Counted from the stretch's first letter, positions 1-8,068 are shown. The stretch is DNA of 24,891 nt from Deltaproteobacteria bacterium (GCA_016874875.1 VGTA01000003.1:1-24891); one strand, 5' to 3'. A program made the numbers and translations. The notes: generated by a model from the sequence alone, not told the origin.

Positions 1-573
1 AAGGGCTGGCTGAACCTTGACCACAAGCCCGGCGTGGAAAACGTGCTAGGCTACCCGCTCAGCGTTGAGACGCGCGGGCGCGAGACGCACCTGGAGGGCG
101 TGCTACTGCTCGACCGCCCAAAGGCGCGCGAGGTGTATGACACGGCGCGCAGCCTACAGAAGGCGGGGGGCGGGCGGCGCCTGGGCTTCTCGATTGAGGG
201 CCAGGTGATGGAGCGCGACCCGAAGAACGCAAAGCGCATCATCAAGGCGCGCGTGCTCAACTGCGCTATCACGCACAACCCGATCAACGCCGACACGCAC
301 CTAGAGTTAATGAAATCGCTTATGAGCGTGGGCTACCAGACGCCGAGCGCCGCGCCCAACGGCGAGAGCCTCGCGCCGCTAGTGCCTCAACAGCTCGCTG
401 GACATATCGCCAACGCCGCCAGCCCATCTCAGAAAAAAAATTCAGAGGATGCGGCTTTAGCTGATATGATTAGAGCGCTATATGCAAACTTCCCCGCCGC
501 CCCACTCGCCGAGATCATCAAGGCGGCTCAACAGATGACGGAGGCTAGGCGAATATGCGCCGAGACGACCTAA
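1..573 (+). CDS. Prohead (capsid maturation) protease, 5' end cut by window
   Basis: The reading frame is open from base 1, so the N-terminus is missing; a GTG at 34 is only an internal codon. The visible part matches the phage S78-type prohead protease: NLDHKPG carries the expected catalytic His (bases 22-24), and RLGFSIEG carries the expected nucleophile Ser (190-192), followed by AITHNPINADT, typical of the end of the fold. The enzyme would cleave scaffold and capsid N-termini during prohead maturation. Its C-terminal tail contains VGYQTP and PLVPQQL, which recur in the capsid protein N-terminus. It lies directly upstream of scaffold and capsid genes and overlaps the scaffold start by 19 bases. 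An unusually AT-rich patch (431-500) within the tail holds a candidate promoter. The family call is confident from the motifs and gene order. Confidence 0.88.
   Translation, partial: KGWLNLDHKPGVENVLGYPLSVETRGRETHLEGVLLLDRPKAREVYDTARSLQKAGGGRRLGFSIEGQVMERDPKNAKRIIKARVLNCAITHNPINADTHLELMKSLMSVGYQTPSAAPNGESLAPLVPQQLAGHIANAASPSQKKNSEDAALADMIRALYANFPAAPLAEIIKAAQQMTEARRICAETT
433..470 (+). promoter_or_regulatory. Candidate intragenic promoter upstream of scaffold/capsid genes
   Basis: Inside the protease coding region an A8 tract (433-440) is followed by TTCAGA (441-446, four of six matches to TTGACA), an 18-base spacer, and TATGAT (465-470). TG at 462-463 makes the -10 an extended type (TGATATGAT). 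The A-tract sits where an UP element would. The patch stands out as AT-rich in very GC-rich surroundings and lies about 85 bases upstream of the scaffold start. The sequence pattern is seen directly; promoter activity is inferred. Confidence 0.45.
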
Positions 574-1130
574 TCGAGATGATGAAAGCGGCGGGCGTCG
601 CCCCCGCAGAGGCTGAGGCTCGCGCCGACGCCACCCTCGCGGATCACGCCGCCGCGGACACCCTCACCAAGAGCCTCGACGCCCTCGCCGACGTCGCCGC
701 CGCCCAGACGCGCGCGGAGGCGGAGAACGCCGACCGCCTCGCGAAGGCTGCCACCGCCGCCGAAATCAACCTCGCCGAGACGCTCGCGCCCGCCCTTGAC
801 GCCATGCTCGCCGAGCAGCGCACCCAGAACGCGGCGCTGGCTAAGGGGCTCACCGGCGCCCTGGAGCTCATTAAGGGGCTCAAGGCTGATCTAAAGGCCC
901 TCCGCGACGCGCGCCCCGCGCCCGCGCCCGCGCCTATGGCTAAGAGCGTTGATTTCATCCCCGCCCCCGGCGAGGTGAAGGGCGCCGCCGTGGACGCGCG
1001 CGAGGAGCTCATTAAGGCTCTTACCGGCGCCACCACCACCGACGCTAACCGCGCCGCGCAGCTCATGCACGCCGCCGCCCTCCTGGAGAGCGGCGCCGAC
1101 CCCCTCGACATTCAGAAGCGTTTCTTTTAA
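555..1130 (+). CDS. Probable capsid scaffolding protein
   Basis: A 191-residue Ala-, Lys- and acid-rich protein with long predicted helix/coiled-coil stretches (about residues 10-120), an Ala-Pro linker (about 121-131), and a C-terminal helix ending in LDIQKRFF. It sits between prohead protease and major capsid protein, the usual slot for the scaffold, which fills the prohead interior and is normally destroyed by the protease. The ATG at 555 is chosen because GGAGG-like sequence lies about 10 bases upstream (539-544), although it overlaps the end of the protease gene by 19 bases. No catalytic or binding motif is visible. The role comes from composition and synteny; it could also be a minor head protein. 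Confidence 0.62.
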   Translation: MRRDDLIEMMKAAGVAPAEAEARADATLADHAAADTLTKSLDALADVAAAQTRAEAENADRLAKAATAAEINLAETLAPALDAMLAEQRTQNAALAKGLTGALELIKGLKADLKALRDARPAPAPAPMAKSVDFIPAPGEVKGAAVDAREELIKALTGATTTDANRAAQLMHAAALLESGADPLDIQKRFF

Positions 1131-1142
1131 GGAGCCCCGCAC

Positions 1143-2543
1143 ATGATCAGCTCTCAGAACCTCGCCGCGCTCATGGCCGACCTGAACAAGGGCACCGTGG
1201 GCTACCAGACGCCCCTAGTTCCCGCCGGGGGCTCCCAGACCGCCTCTAACCTCTCGCCGCTCATCCCGCAGCAGCTCTCACAGACGCTCAGCGTTGCTAC
1301 CTCCAGCATGGCCGACCTCAAGCTGTGGCCCATGCTCAACAAGGTTGCGGCTATGAACACCGTTGTCGAGTACAACCGCGTGCTCTCGCACGGCGCCGAG
1401 CACTCCCCGTTTATCGCTGAGGGCGGCGTGGGCGCGCTGAACCGCGCCACCTACCAGAAGGTCGCCGTGCAGATTAAGTACCTCGCTGAGCGCCGCGAGA
1501 TCACCGACGTTGCCTCTTTTGTGTCGCTTGTCGGGCCCTCCGCCGACGCCCTCGCGCTTGAGACGACGCGCGGCACCGAGGCGCTGTTGCGCCGCGTGGA
1601 AAAGGAGCTCTTCTTCGGTAACAGCACCGTCAACCCCCTCGCGTGGGATGGGATCATCAAGCAGATCAGCGACGCCGGCAACGTCGCCGACCTCCGCGGC
1701 AAGGCTGTTACGCCTAATTACCTCCAGGAGGTGCTAGGCTCGCTGTACTCCGCGCCCTTCTACGGTATGGCCTCGCACATCCTGGTCACGCCCCGCGTTC
1801 TCAGCGAGATCATCAAGCAGACCGTGACCTTTGGGCGCCACGATCAGATCAATTTCAACAACGGTATGCTAGGGTTCGGCTCGAACAACCTAACGATTAG
1901 CGCCCCCTACGGCATGATCCCCGTTGTTGCGTGCCCGTTCCTTGAGCGCCACGACCGCATCGCCCCCGCCGCGGGCGCGTCGGGCGTGTTTGACGGCTCT
2001 GTGGTCACGCCTACTATCAGCGTGCAGCCCACCGCCGCCACTAACGCCGCCTCTCAGTTTGTGGCAGCCGACGAGGGCGCCTACCGCTACCGCGTTGTGC
2101 CCGTGGGCCCGTCGGGTGTGGGCGTCGCCGTGGACACCAACGCCGTTAGCGTGGAGACGGGCGACCGCGTGAGCTTCACCATCGCGCAGAGCGACGCCTC
2201 CGCGACCGTCTCGCACTACCGCGTTTACCGTTCCGCCGCGGACGCCGCCAGCGCCGACGGCGCGCTCCTGGTGCGCGAGATCGCCAACGGCGGCGCCACC
2301 ACGGTCTTTACGGACGACAACGCCGACCTCCCCGGCTCCTCGCCTATCCTGCTGATCAACAGCGGCGCCGATCATATGGCCTACTACCAGATGCTCAGCC
2401 TGATCCGCCGCCCGCTCGCGCAGATCAATAGCAGCTACCCGTTCCTGCTGATGATGTTTGGCGCCCCCGCCGTGATGCTCCCCTCGAAGATGTGGATCAT
2501 CAAGAACGCCGGCGTGAACCCCGCGCAGGGCCTCCCCGCCTGA
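1143..2543 (+). CDS. Major capsid protein with inserted FN3/Ig-like domain
   Basis: A 466-residue protein expected to form the icosahedral shell. N-terminal features VGYQTP, SPLIPQQL, IKLW-like DLKLWPML, VEYNRVLSHG, PFIAEGG and IKYLAERREITDVA fit a phage capsid family with an HK97-type fold in which GYQT.. and KLW.. motifs recur. A basic/acidic helix (LLRRVEKELFFGNS) follows at about 150-165. About residues 288-405 look like an inserted beta-sandwich (AYRYRVVPVGPSGVG, SHYRVYRSA), resembling fibronectin type III; the capsid fold then resumes (ADHMAYYQMLSLIRRPLA). The insert would be exposed on the capsid surface. AAGGAG (1129-1134) precedes the ATG, overlapping the scaffold stop. Codon choice is more host-like than its neighbours: every Ile codon is ATC or ATT, with no ATA. 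This is the strongest structural call in the head module. Confidence 0.9.
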   Translation: MISSQNLAALMADLNKGTVGYQTPLVPAGGSQTASNLSPLIPQQLSQTLSVATSSMADLKLWPMLNKVAAMNTVVEYNRVLSHGAEHSPFIAEGGVGALNRATYQKVAVQIKYLAERREITDVASFVSLVGPSADALALETTRGTEALLRRVEKELFFGNSTVNPLAWDGIIKQISDAGNVADLRGKAVTPNYLQEVLGSLYSAPFYGMASHILVTPRVLSEIIKQTVTFGRHDQINFNNGMLGFGSNNLTISAPYGMIPVVACPFLERHDRIAPAAGASGVFDGSVVTPTISVQPTAATNAASQFVAADEGAYRYRVVPVGPSGVGVAVDTNAVSVETGDRVSFTIAQSDASATVSHYRVYRSAADAASADGALLVREIANGGATTVFTDDNADLPGSSPILLINSGADHMAYYQMLSLIRRPLAQINSSYPFLLMMFGAPAVMLPSKMWIIKNAGVNPAQGLPA

Positions 2544-2560
2544 GACGAGTAGGTGAGAAG

Positions 2561-2848
2561 ATGTGGCGTAGCCGAGGCTTTAAGGCAGGTGAAATCAGCA
2601 TCGCGGGCGCGCCCGTAGAGGTGCGCGATTATCTGATCACCACCCCGCAGCTCACGGACGCCCAGATCGCGCACCTAACCCGCTCTAGCGCGTGGACACT
2701 CATCACGGAGGAGGAGGAGGCGCCCCCCGCGCTCGACCTCACCCCCGCCCCCGCCCCCGCTCAGGCGCTCGCGCCGGTGGCGGGCGGCGACACTTCCCCA
2801 GAGCCCGCGCCCAAGCGACGCGGGCGCCCCAAGAAGGTTAGCCCATGA
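2561..2848 (+). CDS. Small head-module protein with AT-hook-like basic tail
   Basis: A 95-residue protein; the ATG at 2561 is preferred over an upstream in-frame codon inside the capsid gene because AGGTGA (2551-2556) lies at ribosome-binding distance. The N-terminal half (MWRSRGFKAG, VEVRDYLITTPQLTDAQIAHL) looks like a small globular domain, the middle is Pro-Ala rich (APAPAQALAP), and the C-terminus reads KRRGRPKK, an AT-hook-like Arg-Gly-Arg-Pro core. It follows the capsid gene and overlaps the next gene by ATGA. The tail could bind packaged DNA or simply be a basic extension. The family is not recognised; the function is unknown. Confidence 0.72.
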   Translation: MWRSRGFKAGEISIAGAPVEVRDYLITTPQLTDAQIAHLTRSSAWTLITEEEEAPPALDLTPAPAPAQALAPVAGGDTSPEPAPKRRGRPKKVSP

Positions 2849-3801
2849 GCTCAGCGCTCGCCCTCCGCGGCTATGACGCCGCTTGGCTCAAAAGCACCTT
2901 CCTTCTAGGCGTAGACCTCACCCTCGACGACGGCACCGCTTACCCCGACGTGGTGTTTGAGGACGCTCTAGCGCAGGCTGAGCGCGCCATAGGCGATGAA
3001 CTAGGGCTCACCCTCGCGCCGCAGGTGATACGCGAGCGCCAAGACCGAGAGCCTGGGCTGAGCGCGGGCTGGTATCCGATACGCACGCGCCACCGCCCCC
3101 TGATCGAGGTACAGGAGCTCGCCGTGCTCTACGGGCGCTCAGTCTCGCGGGCGATACTGCCGGCGACCTGGGCGACCATACCCGAACCTATGGCGGGGCA
3201 GATACACATCATCCCCACCACCGACGGCGCGGCGAGCTATGTGATCAGCGGCGGGCAGCCAATCATTCTAGGTTTCGGCGGGATGAGCGGCGTAGACCCG
3301 TATATTCCCGCCTACTTCGAGATCACCTATAGCGCTGGCTTCCCGCTCTACACCGGCGCGGCGACTATCCCCGCCGGCGCCTTGAGCGTCGAGGCCCCGA
3401 TAGGGCGCGCCTTCCAGGACATTTACAGCGCGAGCGCCTCAACGGGCGCCACGGTAAGCGCGAAGGGCTTTGAGAGCCTCACGCTAACGCGCACGGGCGC
3501 GAGCACCGCCGCGCCCCTCGCCGTGACTTGGACGGTAGACACCCTCCCCGCGCCGATAGTGCGCGCTGTGGGGCTGCAAGGCGCCTCCCTCGCGCTGAAT
3601 ATCGCGGGCGACCTCATCGCGGGCGCCGGTATCGCGCAGCAGTCACAGGGGATCGACGGGCTGAGCCAGAGTATCGCGACTACCGCCAGCGCCACCAACG
3701 CGGGCTATGGCGCGCGACTAGGGCAGTTTGAAAAGGAGCTCAAGGCGCTAATGAAAACGCTTAAGGCCACCTATCGCGCCTTCAATATCGCGGCGCTTTG
3801 A
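2845..3801 (+). CDS. Head-tail connector (adaptor / head completion) protein
   Basis: A 318-residue protein. The N-terminal part (FEDALAQAERAIGDELGLTL, YPIRTRHRPLIEVQEL) follows the pattern of head-tail adaptors that dock under the portal. The C-terminus (LNIAGDLIAGAGIAQQSQG, IDGLSQSIATTASATNAGYG, then an alternating Lys/Leu helix) is the characteristic end of a connector group found downstream of this capsid type. A beta-rich stretch at about residues 175-232 (from ATIPAGALSVEAP to TWTVDTLP) interrupts what would otherwise be a continuous fold. The start overlaps the preceding stop (ATGA). Eight ATA isoleucine codons occur in this one gene, unlike the capsid gene. The exact connector ring is not assignable from sequence alone. 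Confidence 0.7.
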   Translation: MSSALALRGYDAAWLKSTFLLGVDLTLDDGTAYPDVVFEDALAQAERAIGDELGLTLAPQVIRERQDREPGLSAGWYPIRTRHRPLIEVQELAVLYGRSVSRAILPATWATIPEPMAGQIHIIPTTDGAASYVISGGQPIILGFGGMSGVDPYIPAYFEITYSAGFPLYTGAATIPAGALSVEAPIGRAFQDIYSASASTGATVSAKGFESLTLTRTGASTAAPLAVTWTVDTLPAPIVRAVGLQGASLALNIAGDLIAGAGIAQQSQGIDGLSQSIATTASATNAGYGARLGQFEKELKALMKTLKATYRAFNIAAL

Positions 3802-3810
3802 GGTCGCGCT

Positions 3811-4629
3811 ATGCAGCTCCCATCACGCGCCCCCGTTAAGCTGATACCCCGGGCAGACTTCAAGCCAGAGGAGTTCAGAAAGCTCATCTTCGCGCAGGGG
3901 CTGAATGTGCGCTGGGAGCAGTCGTGCTTGTGCCCGTGCAACGCGCCCATAGCGGCCAGCGGCTTTCAGAGCACTTTGACACCGACCGCGGCGACGACGC
4001 GAAACCGCCCCGACTGCCAAGCGTGCAACGGGCGCGGCTACCTCTATCACGACGCCCAAGAGATCAAGGCGCTAGTGACGGGGGCGCGCAAGACGGATGA
4101 GCGCTTTAGCCAGGTGGGAGGCTCAGAGTACGCGGACGGGCAGATAGGGCTCTCGCTACTGCCTGAGCATTTGCCCGCTATGGGCGACCGCTTCACGCTG
4201 ATAGATGCAGAGCTTATCTATCGCGAGGTCATAACGCGCGGCGCGAGCGCCACAGACACCCTAACCTATCCCATATCGCGGCGCGCTCACGACCTCGCCG
4301 GCGGGGCTGTTACTTTCGGCGTGCGGTACGCGCGCAGCGCCGCCCTAGACGGAACGGTCACGGGGGGGCGCGCCTTTGTGGAGGGCGTGGACTTCACCAC
4401 CACCACGGGCGCGCTAGTGTGGACAGCGCCCGACGCCCCGCCCGCCGGCGCGCGGGTGGCGCTGGAGTACTACACGCACCCCGCCTACATCATCACGGGG
4501 CAGCCGCACGCGATACGCGACGCCTATAAGCAGTTCAAGGCGCCCGCGCCGTTCCATATCTCGCTCCCCATTTACGCGGAGGCGCGCTTAGAGCAGTACG
4601 GCGCCCCCCGAGAGGGGGCGGGCCCATGA
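3811..4629 (+). CDS. Neck/head-tail joining protein with Cys-rich putative zinc site
   Basis: A 272-residue protein. Near residues 39-43 is CLCPC and near 70-76 CQACNGRG, the second resembling the CxxCxGxG units of DnaJ-type zinc fingers; together they could bind one zinc ion. The rest is beta-rich (LSLLPEHLPAMGDRFTLID, GGRAFVEGVDFTTTTGALVW, VALEYYTHPAYIITGQPHAI), as in virion joining proteins. GAGGT (3800-3804) precedes the ATG. It sits between connector and gp10-like neck genes and overlaps the latter by ATGA, which points to a stopper or neck component. Zinc binding is inferred from Cys spacing; the precise role is uncertain. Confidence 0.62.
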   Translation: MQLPSRAPVKLIPRADFKPEEFRKLIFAQGLNVRWEQSCLCPCNAPIAASGFQSTLTPTAATTRNRPDCQACNGRGYLYHDAQEIKALVTGARKTDERFSQVGGSEYADGQIGLSLLPEHLPAMGDRFTLIDAELIYREVITRGASATDTLTYPISRRAHDLAGGAVTFGVRYARSAALDGTVTGGRAFVEGVDFTTTTGALVWTAPDAPPAGARVALEYYTHPAYIITGQPHAIRDAYKQFKAPAPFHISLPIYAEARLEQYGAPREGAGP

Positions 4630-5330
4630 GCCTCAGCACGGGCATTGATCAAGCGAGCCGCCTAGCGCGCGCTTATCGGGTGGCGGAGGTAGTGGCAGCG
4701 GCGTGGAAGGCTGAAGCGCAGAGCTACGGGCTCAGGAGCACGCTAAACATCTACAAGCGCGGCGTTCAGATACGCGAGGTGAGCGTCTCGCACGTGATCA
4801 TCTCACTCAGCGGGATAGTTCCGCTGATGATCGAGAACGGGGTAGCGGCGCACGATATGAGGCGCTATCTACTCCGCACGCAGCGCCCGGGCGCCTCGCC
4901 GATACGCTATGTGAAGAAGGGCCCGCGCAAGGGTGAGCCCTACCGCTTCATTATGTTTGGGCGCACAGGACGCGATATAGACACCTACGGGGGGCGGGGC
5001 GCGAGGCGCGAGGCGCGCCAGCTCGCCCCGTCGATGAGCGGAACGGGTGGACGCCTACTCATCGGGGGGCGCTATAGCAACCCCTCAGCGCACTACATTA
5101 ACAAACTAGGTATCCGCTCGACCTCCCCCGCGCTGAGCGGAATGGTAAGGTTAGAGGCGACCACCACCGCCGCGGCGGGCGAACCCGGCACGAATACCAC
5201 CTATGCGGCGTGGCGGACGGTCAGCACAAAGCGCGCGGACGCTTGGCAGCACCCGGGGCGCCCCGCCGCTAACCTCGCGGCGCGCGTCGCCGCTCAAATC
5301 CCCCAGCTAGTGGAGGCCGCCGGGCTATGA
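4626..5330 (+). CDS. HK97 gp10-like neck/tail-completion protein
   Basis: A 234-residue basic protein. The C-terminal AAWRTVSTKRADAWQHPGRPAANL has the layout of the R-TVS...W.HPG motif common in HK97 gp10-like neck proteins, which join the head to the tail tube. Internal ENGVAAHDMRRYLL and RFIMFGRTG segments also fit. The start overlaps the preceding stop (ATGA) and its stop overlaps the next start. The gene order (connector, joining protein, gp10-like, terminator, sheath) is standard for a contractile-tailed phage. Confidence 0.75.
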   Translation: MSLSTGIDQASRLARAYRVAEVVAAAWKAEAQSYGLRSTLNIYKRGVQIREVSVSHVIISLSGIVPLMIENGVAAHDMRRYLLRTQRPGASPIRYVKKGPRKGEPYRFIMFGRTGRDIDTYGGRGARREARQLAPSMSGTGGRLLIGGRYSNPSAHYINKLGIRSTSPALSGMVRLEATTTAAAGEPGTNTTYAAWRTVSTKRADAWQHPGRPAANLAARVAAQIPQLVEAAGL

Positions 5331-5938
5331 TCCATCATCACGCCCTCGCAGCGCTACAGCCCGCGCTAACGTACTATTTCACCCCCGCGAATAAGGCCGC
5401 CTGGCTCGCGCTGTTCACCGATGTCGCCAGCTCTACGGCGCAGCTTGAGGCGCTCTATTTAGAGCTCACCGCCACGCGCCCCGACCTACGCCCCTACGCA
5501 CAAGCGGGCCTCGCGAAACCGCCATGTGTGATAGCACAGCTCACGGCGCGCCGCGTCACCGACCGCCCGCTAGGTGGCACGTGGAACGGGGGCGAGAGCC
5601 TAATCAGCGAGCAGAGCGCTACGCTGGAGATTATGGCGCGAGGTGCAGACGAGGCCGACGCACTCGCTTATACCGTGCTCAAGGCGCTGCAACAGGCGCG
5701 GGGCGACTTCCTCGCAAACGGCTATATCTACATCGAGACGGGCACAATGAGCGAGCTAGCGCCTCACGAGACGCTCAGCGCCGAGGAGCTAGGCGTTTAT
5801 GTGCGGCGCCTCGAAATGCGCGGGCGCGTAATGGAGGGCGTAACGCGGCTAGGCGCGTGGGATAGCACGCTAGGCCCCCTCACCATAGGGCTCACCCCCG
5901 CGGGGCGCGTGGAGCCTCTCACGCACTCCGAATTCTGA
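5327..5938 (+). CDS. Tail terminator / tail completion protein
   Basis: A 203-residue protein placed immediately before the sheath and tube genes. It has an alpha/beta composition with VIAQLTARRVTDRPLGG, SATLEIMARGADEADALAYTV and GYIYIETG, in keeping with tail terminators that cap the tube and sheath and fix the tail end to the neck. It is coupled to the neck gene by ATGA. No catalytic motif is visible. The role is inferred mainly from position and general fold pattern. A -10 promoter motif begins right at its stop codon. Confidence 0.62.
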   Translation: MIHHHALAALQPALTYYFTPANKAAWLALFTDVASSTAQLEALYLELTATRPDLRPYAQAGLAKPPCVIAQLTARRVTDRPLGGTWNGGESLISEQSATLEIMARGADEADALAYTVLKALQQARGDFLANGYIYIETGTMSELAPHETLSAEELGVYVRRLEMRGRVMEGVTRLGAWDSTLGPLTIGLTPAGRVEPLTHSEF

Positions 5939-5944
5939 TACAAT
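5936..5944 (+). promoter_or_regulatory. Extended -10 promoter motif (TGATACAAT) upstream of sheath gene
   Basis: TG-A-TACAAT straddles the end of the terminator gene, 35 bases before the sheath ATG. The same TGNTACAAT string recurs at 8683-8691 and 12304-12312, each time shortly before a gene start. No convincing TTGACA-like -35 is seen, which is compatible with an extended -10 or a phage-specific late promoter. Activity is inferred. Confidence 0.5.
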
Positions 5945-5978
5945 CGCGGCGACGTTCACCCAGGCAGGAGAAACACCA

Positions 5979-7625
5979 ATGCCGAGCACCCTAACGCTAT
6001 CCGGGCTGCCCGCCACCGCGCGCCCCGGCATCTACGCGCGAATTGACGCTAGCGCCCTCAGCGGCGGCGCCCCCGATAGCGGGCGCCTCGCGCTTGTGGG
6101 CGACTTCCCCACCTTCCCCACCGCTACCCCCGTCGAGTTCTCATCACGGCGCGCAATGAGCGCCTATGACACGAGCGACGCCGACCTAGCGCAGCTCGCC
6201 GCGCTGGCGTTCAACCCCTCCAACGACCCCCTCGCCAACCGCGGCGCCTCCGCGTTGATTATGGTCAACGCGCGCGAGAGCTGCACCGCCGCGAGCATCG
6301 ACCTGGGGCCCGTAGTGCTCACCTCGCGCATCTACGGCCCGCGCGGCAACCGCCTAAACGGCGCGCTTACCGTGAGCGGCGATAACCTGAGCCTCAGCCT
6401 AAACCGCGGGGGGCTCAGCGAGAGTTTCAGCGCGACCTCTAACGCGCTATTCAGCATCACCAACAGCACCGGCGGGGCGCTCACGCTCACCGTGGCGGCG
6501 GGGGTGATCACGCTTGAGGCAAGCGGCGGGGTGATCCTCGCCACCATCACCAGCGCCGAGGCGCCCGACCTCCGCGCGGCTGTGGCGATCCTCGACGGGC
6601 TAAGCAACGTGAGCGCCGCGCTCATCGAGCCTGGCCTAGTCACCCTCGCCGAGCTCGACTACACCTCCGCGAGCATCGCCACGGCGGCCACCTACAGCTT
6701 CAAGGCGCCGGGGCGCGCGCTCACCGTAGCGCTGAGCGCCTCGCGCCTAGTCAGCGCGGCGCAGGACACCACCAGCAGCGCCGGCTCGCTGAGCTCAGGC
6801 GCTTTGAGCGCATCAGGCGGCGCGCAGGGGAGCGAACTAGGGTGGGCGGCAGCCCTCGCCGCTATTGAGGCTCAGAGCGTGCAACTAGTGTGCGCCTTCA
6901 CCACCGACAGCGGCGCCCACGCGCTACTCCCGGCGCACCTCACCGCGGCGGCCCTCGCGGGCTACGAGCGCCAGGTCTACAGCGCTCTAGCCTCTACTAC
7001 CACCCTCGCGGCGGCGCGCCCCCTCGCCGCGGCGCTGAACAACCCCGCTATCGCGCTCGCCGCCCAGAGCGTGACGCTCTACGACCCCCGCGGGCGCGTG
7101 GCGGCGCTCGACGCGCGTTATACGGCGCTCATGCTCGCCGCGATGCAGGCGGGAAGCGACATAGGCGAGCCTCTCACGCGCAAGCGCCCCGCGATCCTCT
7201 CGACCTCTCAGGTTTGGGATACTCACGCGGACATCGAGACGGCGCTACGCGCGGGGCTGTGCGTGATCAGCCGTGACACGCTAGGGCCGCGGGTGGAGCG
7301 GAGCCTCACGACCTGGCTTGAGGATAACAATCCCGTTTATACCGAAATTAGCGCCTATGAGAGCGTGCTGTTTAGCGTGCGTGACCTCCGCGTCGCCCTC
7401 GCCGACCAGATAGGGCGCCCGACGAAGGCGAGCCAGATGAGCCTCATTGAAAGCCGCGTTAACGCGCGCCTCGCCGCACAGGTGCAGGACGGGCGCATCA
7501 AGGCCTATCAGGGCGTGACGCTTGAGGACTTAGGCGACCAGGTGGCGGTCAGCTATCAGGTCGCGCCGGTGGAGCCGCTTAATTTTATCGCCATCACCGC
7601 TATTGCCCAGCGCATCAGCGCCTAA
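5979..7625 (+). CDS. Contractile tail sheath protein
   Basis: A 548-residue protein. The N-terminus (PGIYARIDAS...RLALVGDFP) and C-terminus (LIESRVNARLAAQVQDGRI, VAVSYQVAPVEPLNFI) have the classical sheath pattern: the ends form the inter-subunit mesh around the tube. The central region (about 110-260) is a Ser/Gly/Ala-rich beta domain that would face outward. Its presence defines a contractile (myovirus-type) tail. GGAG lies about 9 bases before the ATG, and a candidate promoter is 35 bases upstream, fitting strong late expression. It is followed after 14 bases by the tail tube gene, the usual pair. Confidence 0.9.
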   Translation: MPSTLTLSGLPATARPGIYARIDASALSGGAPDSGRLALVGDFPTFPTATPVEFSSRRAMSAYDTSDADLAQLAALAFNPSNDPLANRGASALIMVNARESCTAASIDLGPVVLTSRIYGPRGNRLNGALTVSGDNLSLSLNRGGLSESFSATSNALFSITNSTGGALTLTVAAGVITLEASGGVILATITSAEAPDLRAAVAILDGLSNVSAALIEPGLVTLAELDYTSASIATAATYSFKAPGRALTVALSASRLVSAAQDTTSSAGSLSSGALSASGGAQGSELGWAAALAAIEAQSVQLVCAFTTDSGAHALLPAHLTAAALAGYERQVYSALASTTTLAAARPLAAALNNPAIALAAQSVTLYDPRGRVAALDARYTALMLAAMQAGSDIGEPLTRKRPAILSTSQVWDTHADIETALRAGLCVISRDTLGPRVERSLTTWLEDNNPVYTEISAYESVLFSVRDLRVALADQIGRPTKASQMSLIESRVNARLAAQVQDGRIKAYQGVTLEDLGDQVAVSYQVAPVEPLNFIAITAIAQRISA

Positions 7626-7639
7626 AAGGAGCCCCTTAA

Positions 7640-8068
7640 ATGCCAGCCTACAGAGCAATCAGCGGCGCGAGCTGCAAAGTTTATCTAGCGGCGACCGGTC
7701 AAGAGGTGGGGTGGGCGACCGGCGTAGACGTGACCGAGACTATTACGAATGTGCGCGTGGACGTTATAGGCGACCTCGACAGCGCCGAAATCACGCCGGT
7801 GCGGCGCGCTGTGACGATGAGCGTCGCGGCTATGCGTATCCAGCGCACCCCCCTTGAGGCGCTAGGCGTGTGGAGCCAGGGCGACACGGCGACCATACTA
7901 GCAACGCCCGCGCTGGACTTCGCGGTGATAGACGACACCACCGGCGAGGCGCTTTTGACCTTACAGGGGTGCAAGCCCTCGACACGTACTTTCCGCGTAG
8001 ACGCATCGTCGCTCTTTTCGGAGAACCTAAGTTTTGACGTGCGGCGGATCATCTACCCGGGCGCTTGA
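7640..8068 (+). CDS. Tail tube protein
   Basis: A 142-residue protein directly after the sheath gene, the conserved position and size for the inner tube of a contractile tail. ISGASCKVYLAATGQEVG, TITNVRVDVIGDLDSAEITP and FSENLSFDVRRIIYPGA give alternating beta-strand segments consistent with the tube beta-barrel. AAGGAG (about 7627-7632) gives strong ribosome binding. It is followed by a structured intergenic segment before the assembly chaperone, where tube and chaperone levels would be expected to diverge. Confidence 0.85.
   Translation: MPAYRAISGASCKVYLAATGQEVGWATGVDVTETITNVRVDVIGDLDSAEITPVRRAVTMSVAAMRIQRTPLEALGVWSQGDTATILATPALDFAVIDDTTGEALLTLQGCKPSTRTFRVDASSLFSENLSFDVRRIIYPGA

Noticed and set aside
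433..440. A8 tract in the protease gene as a programmed frameshift site
   Set aside because: Both alternative frames stop within a few codons, so no meaningful extended product would result; a promoter UP element fits better.
1890..2375. Long open frame on the minus strand under the capsid gene
   Set aside because: Gly/Val/His/Arg-rich product typical of an antisense shadow in GC-rich coding DNA; no start signal or domain.
7603..7857. Arg-rich frame overlapping sheath end and tube start
   Set aside because: Overlaps two well supported structural genes and has the composition of an out-of-frame reading.
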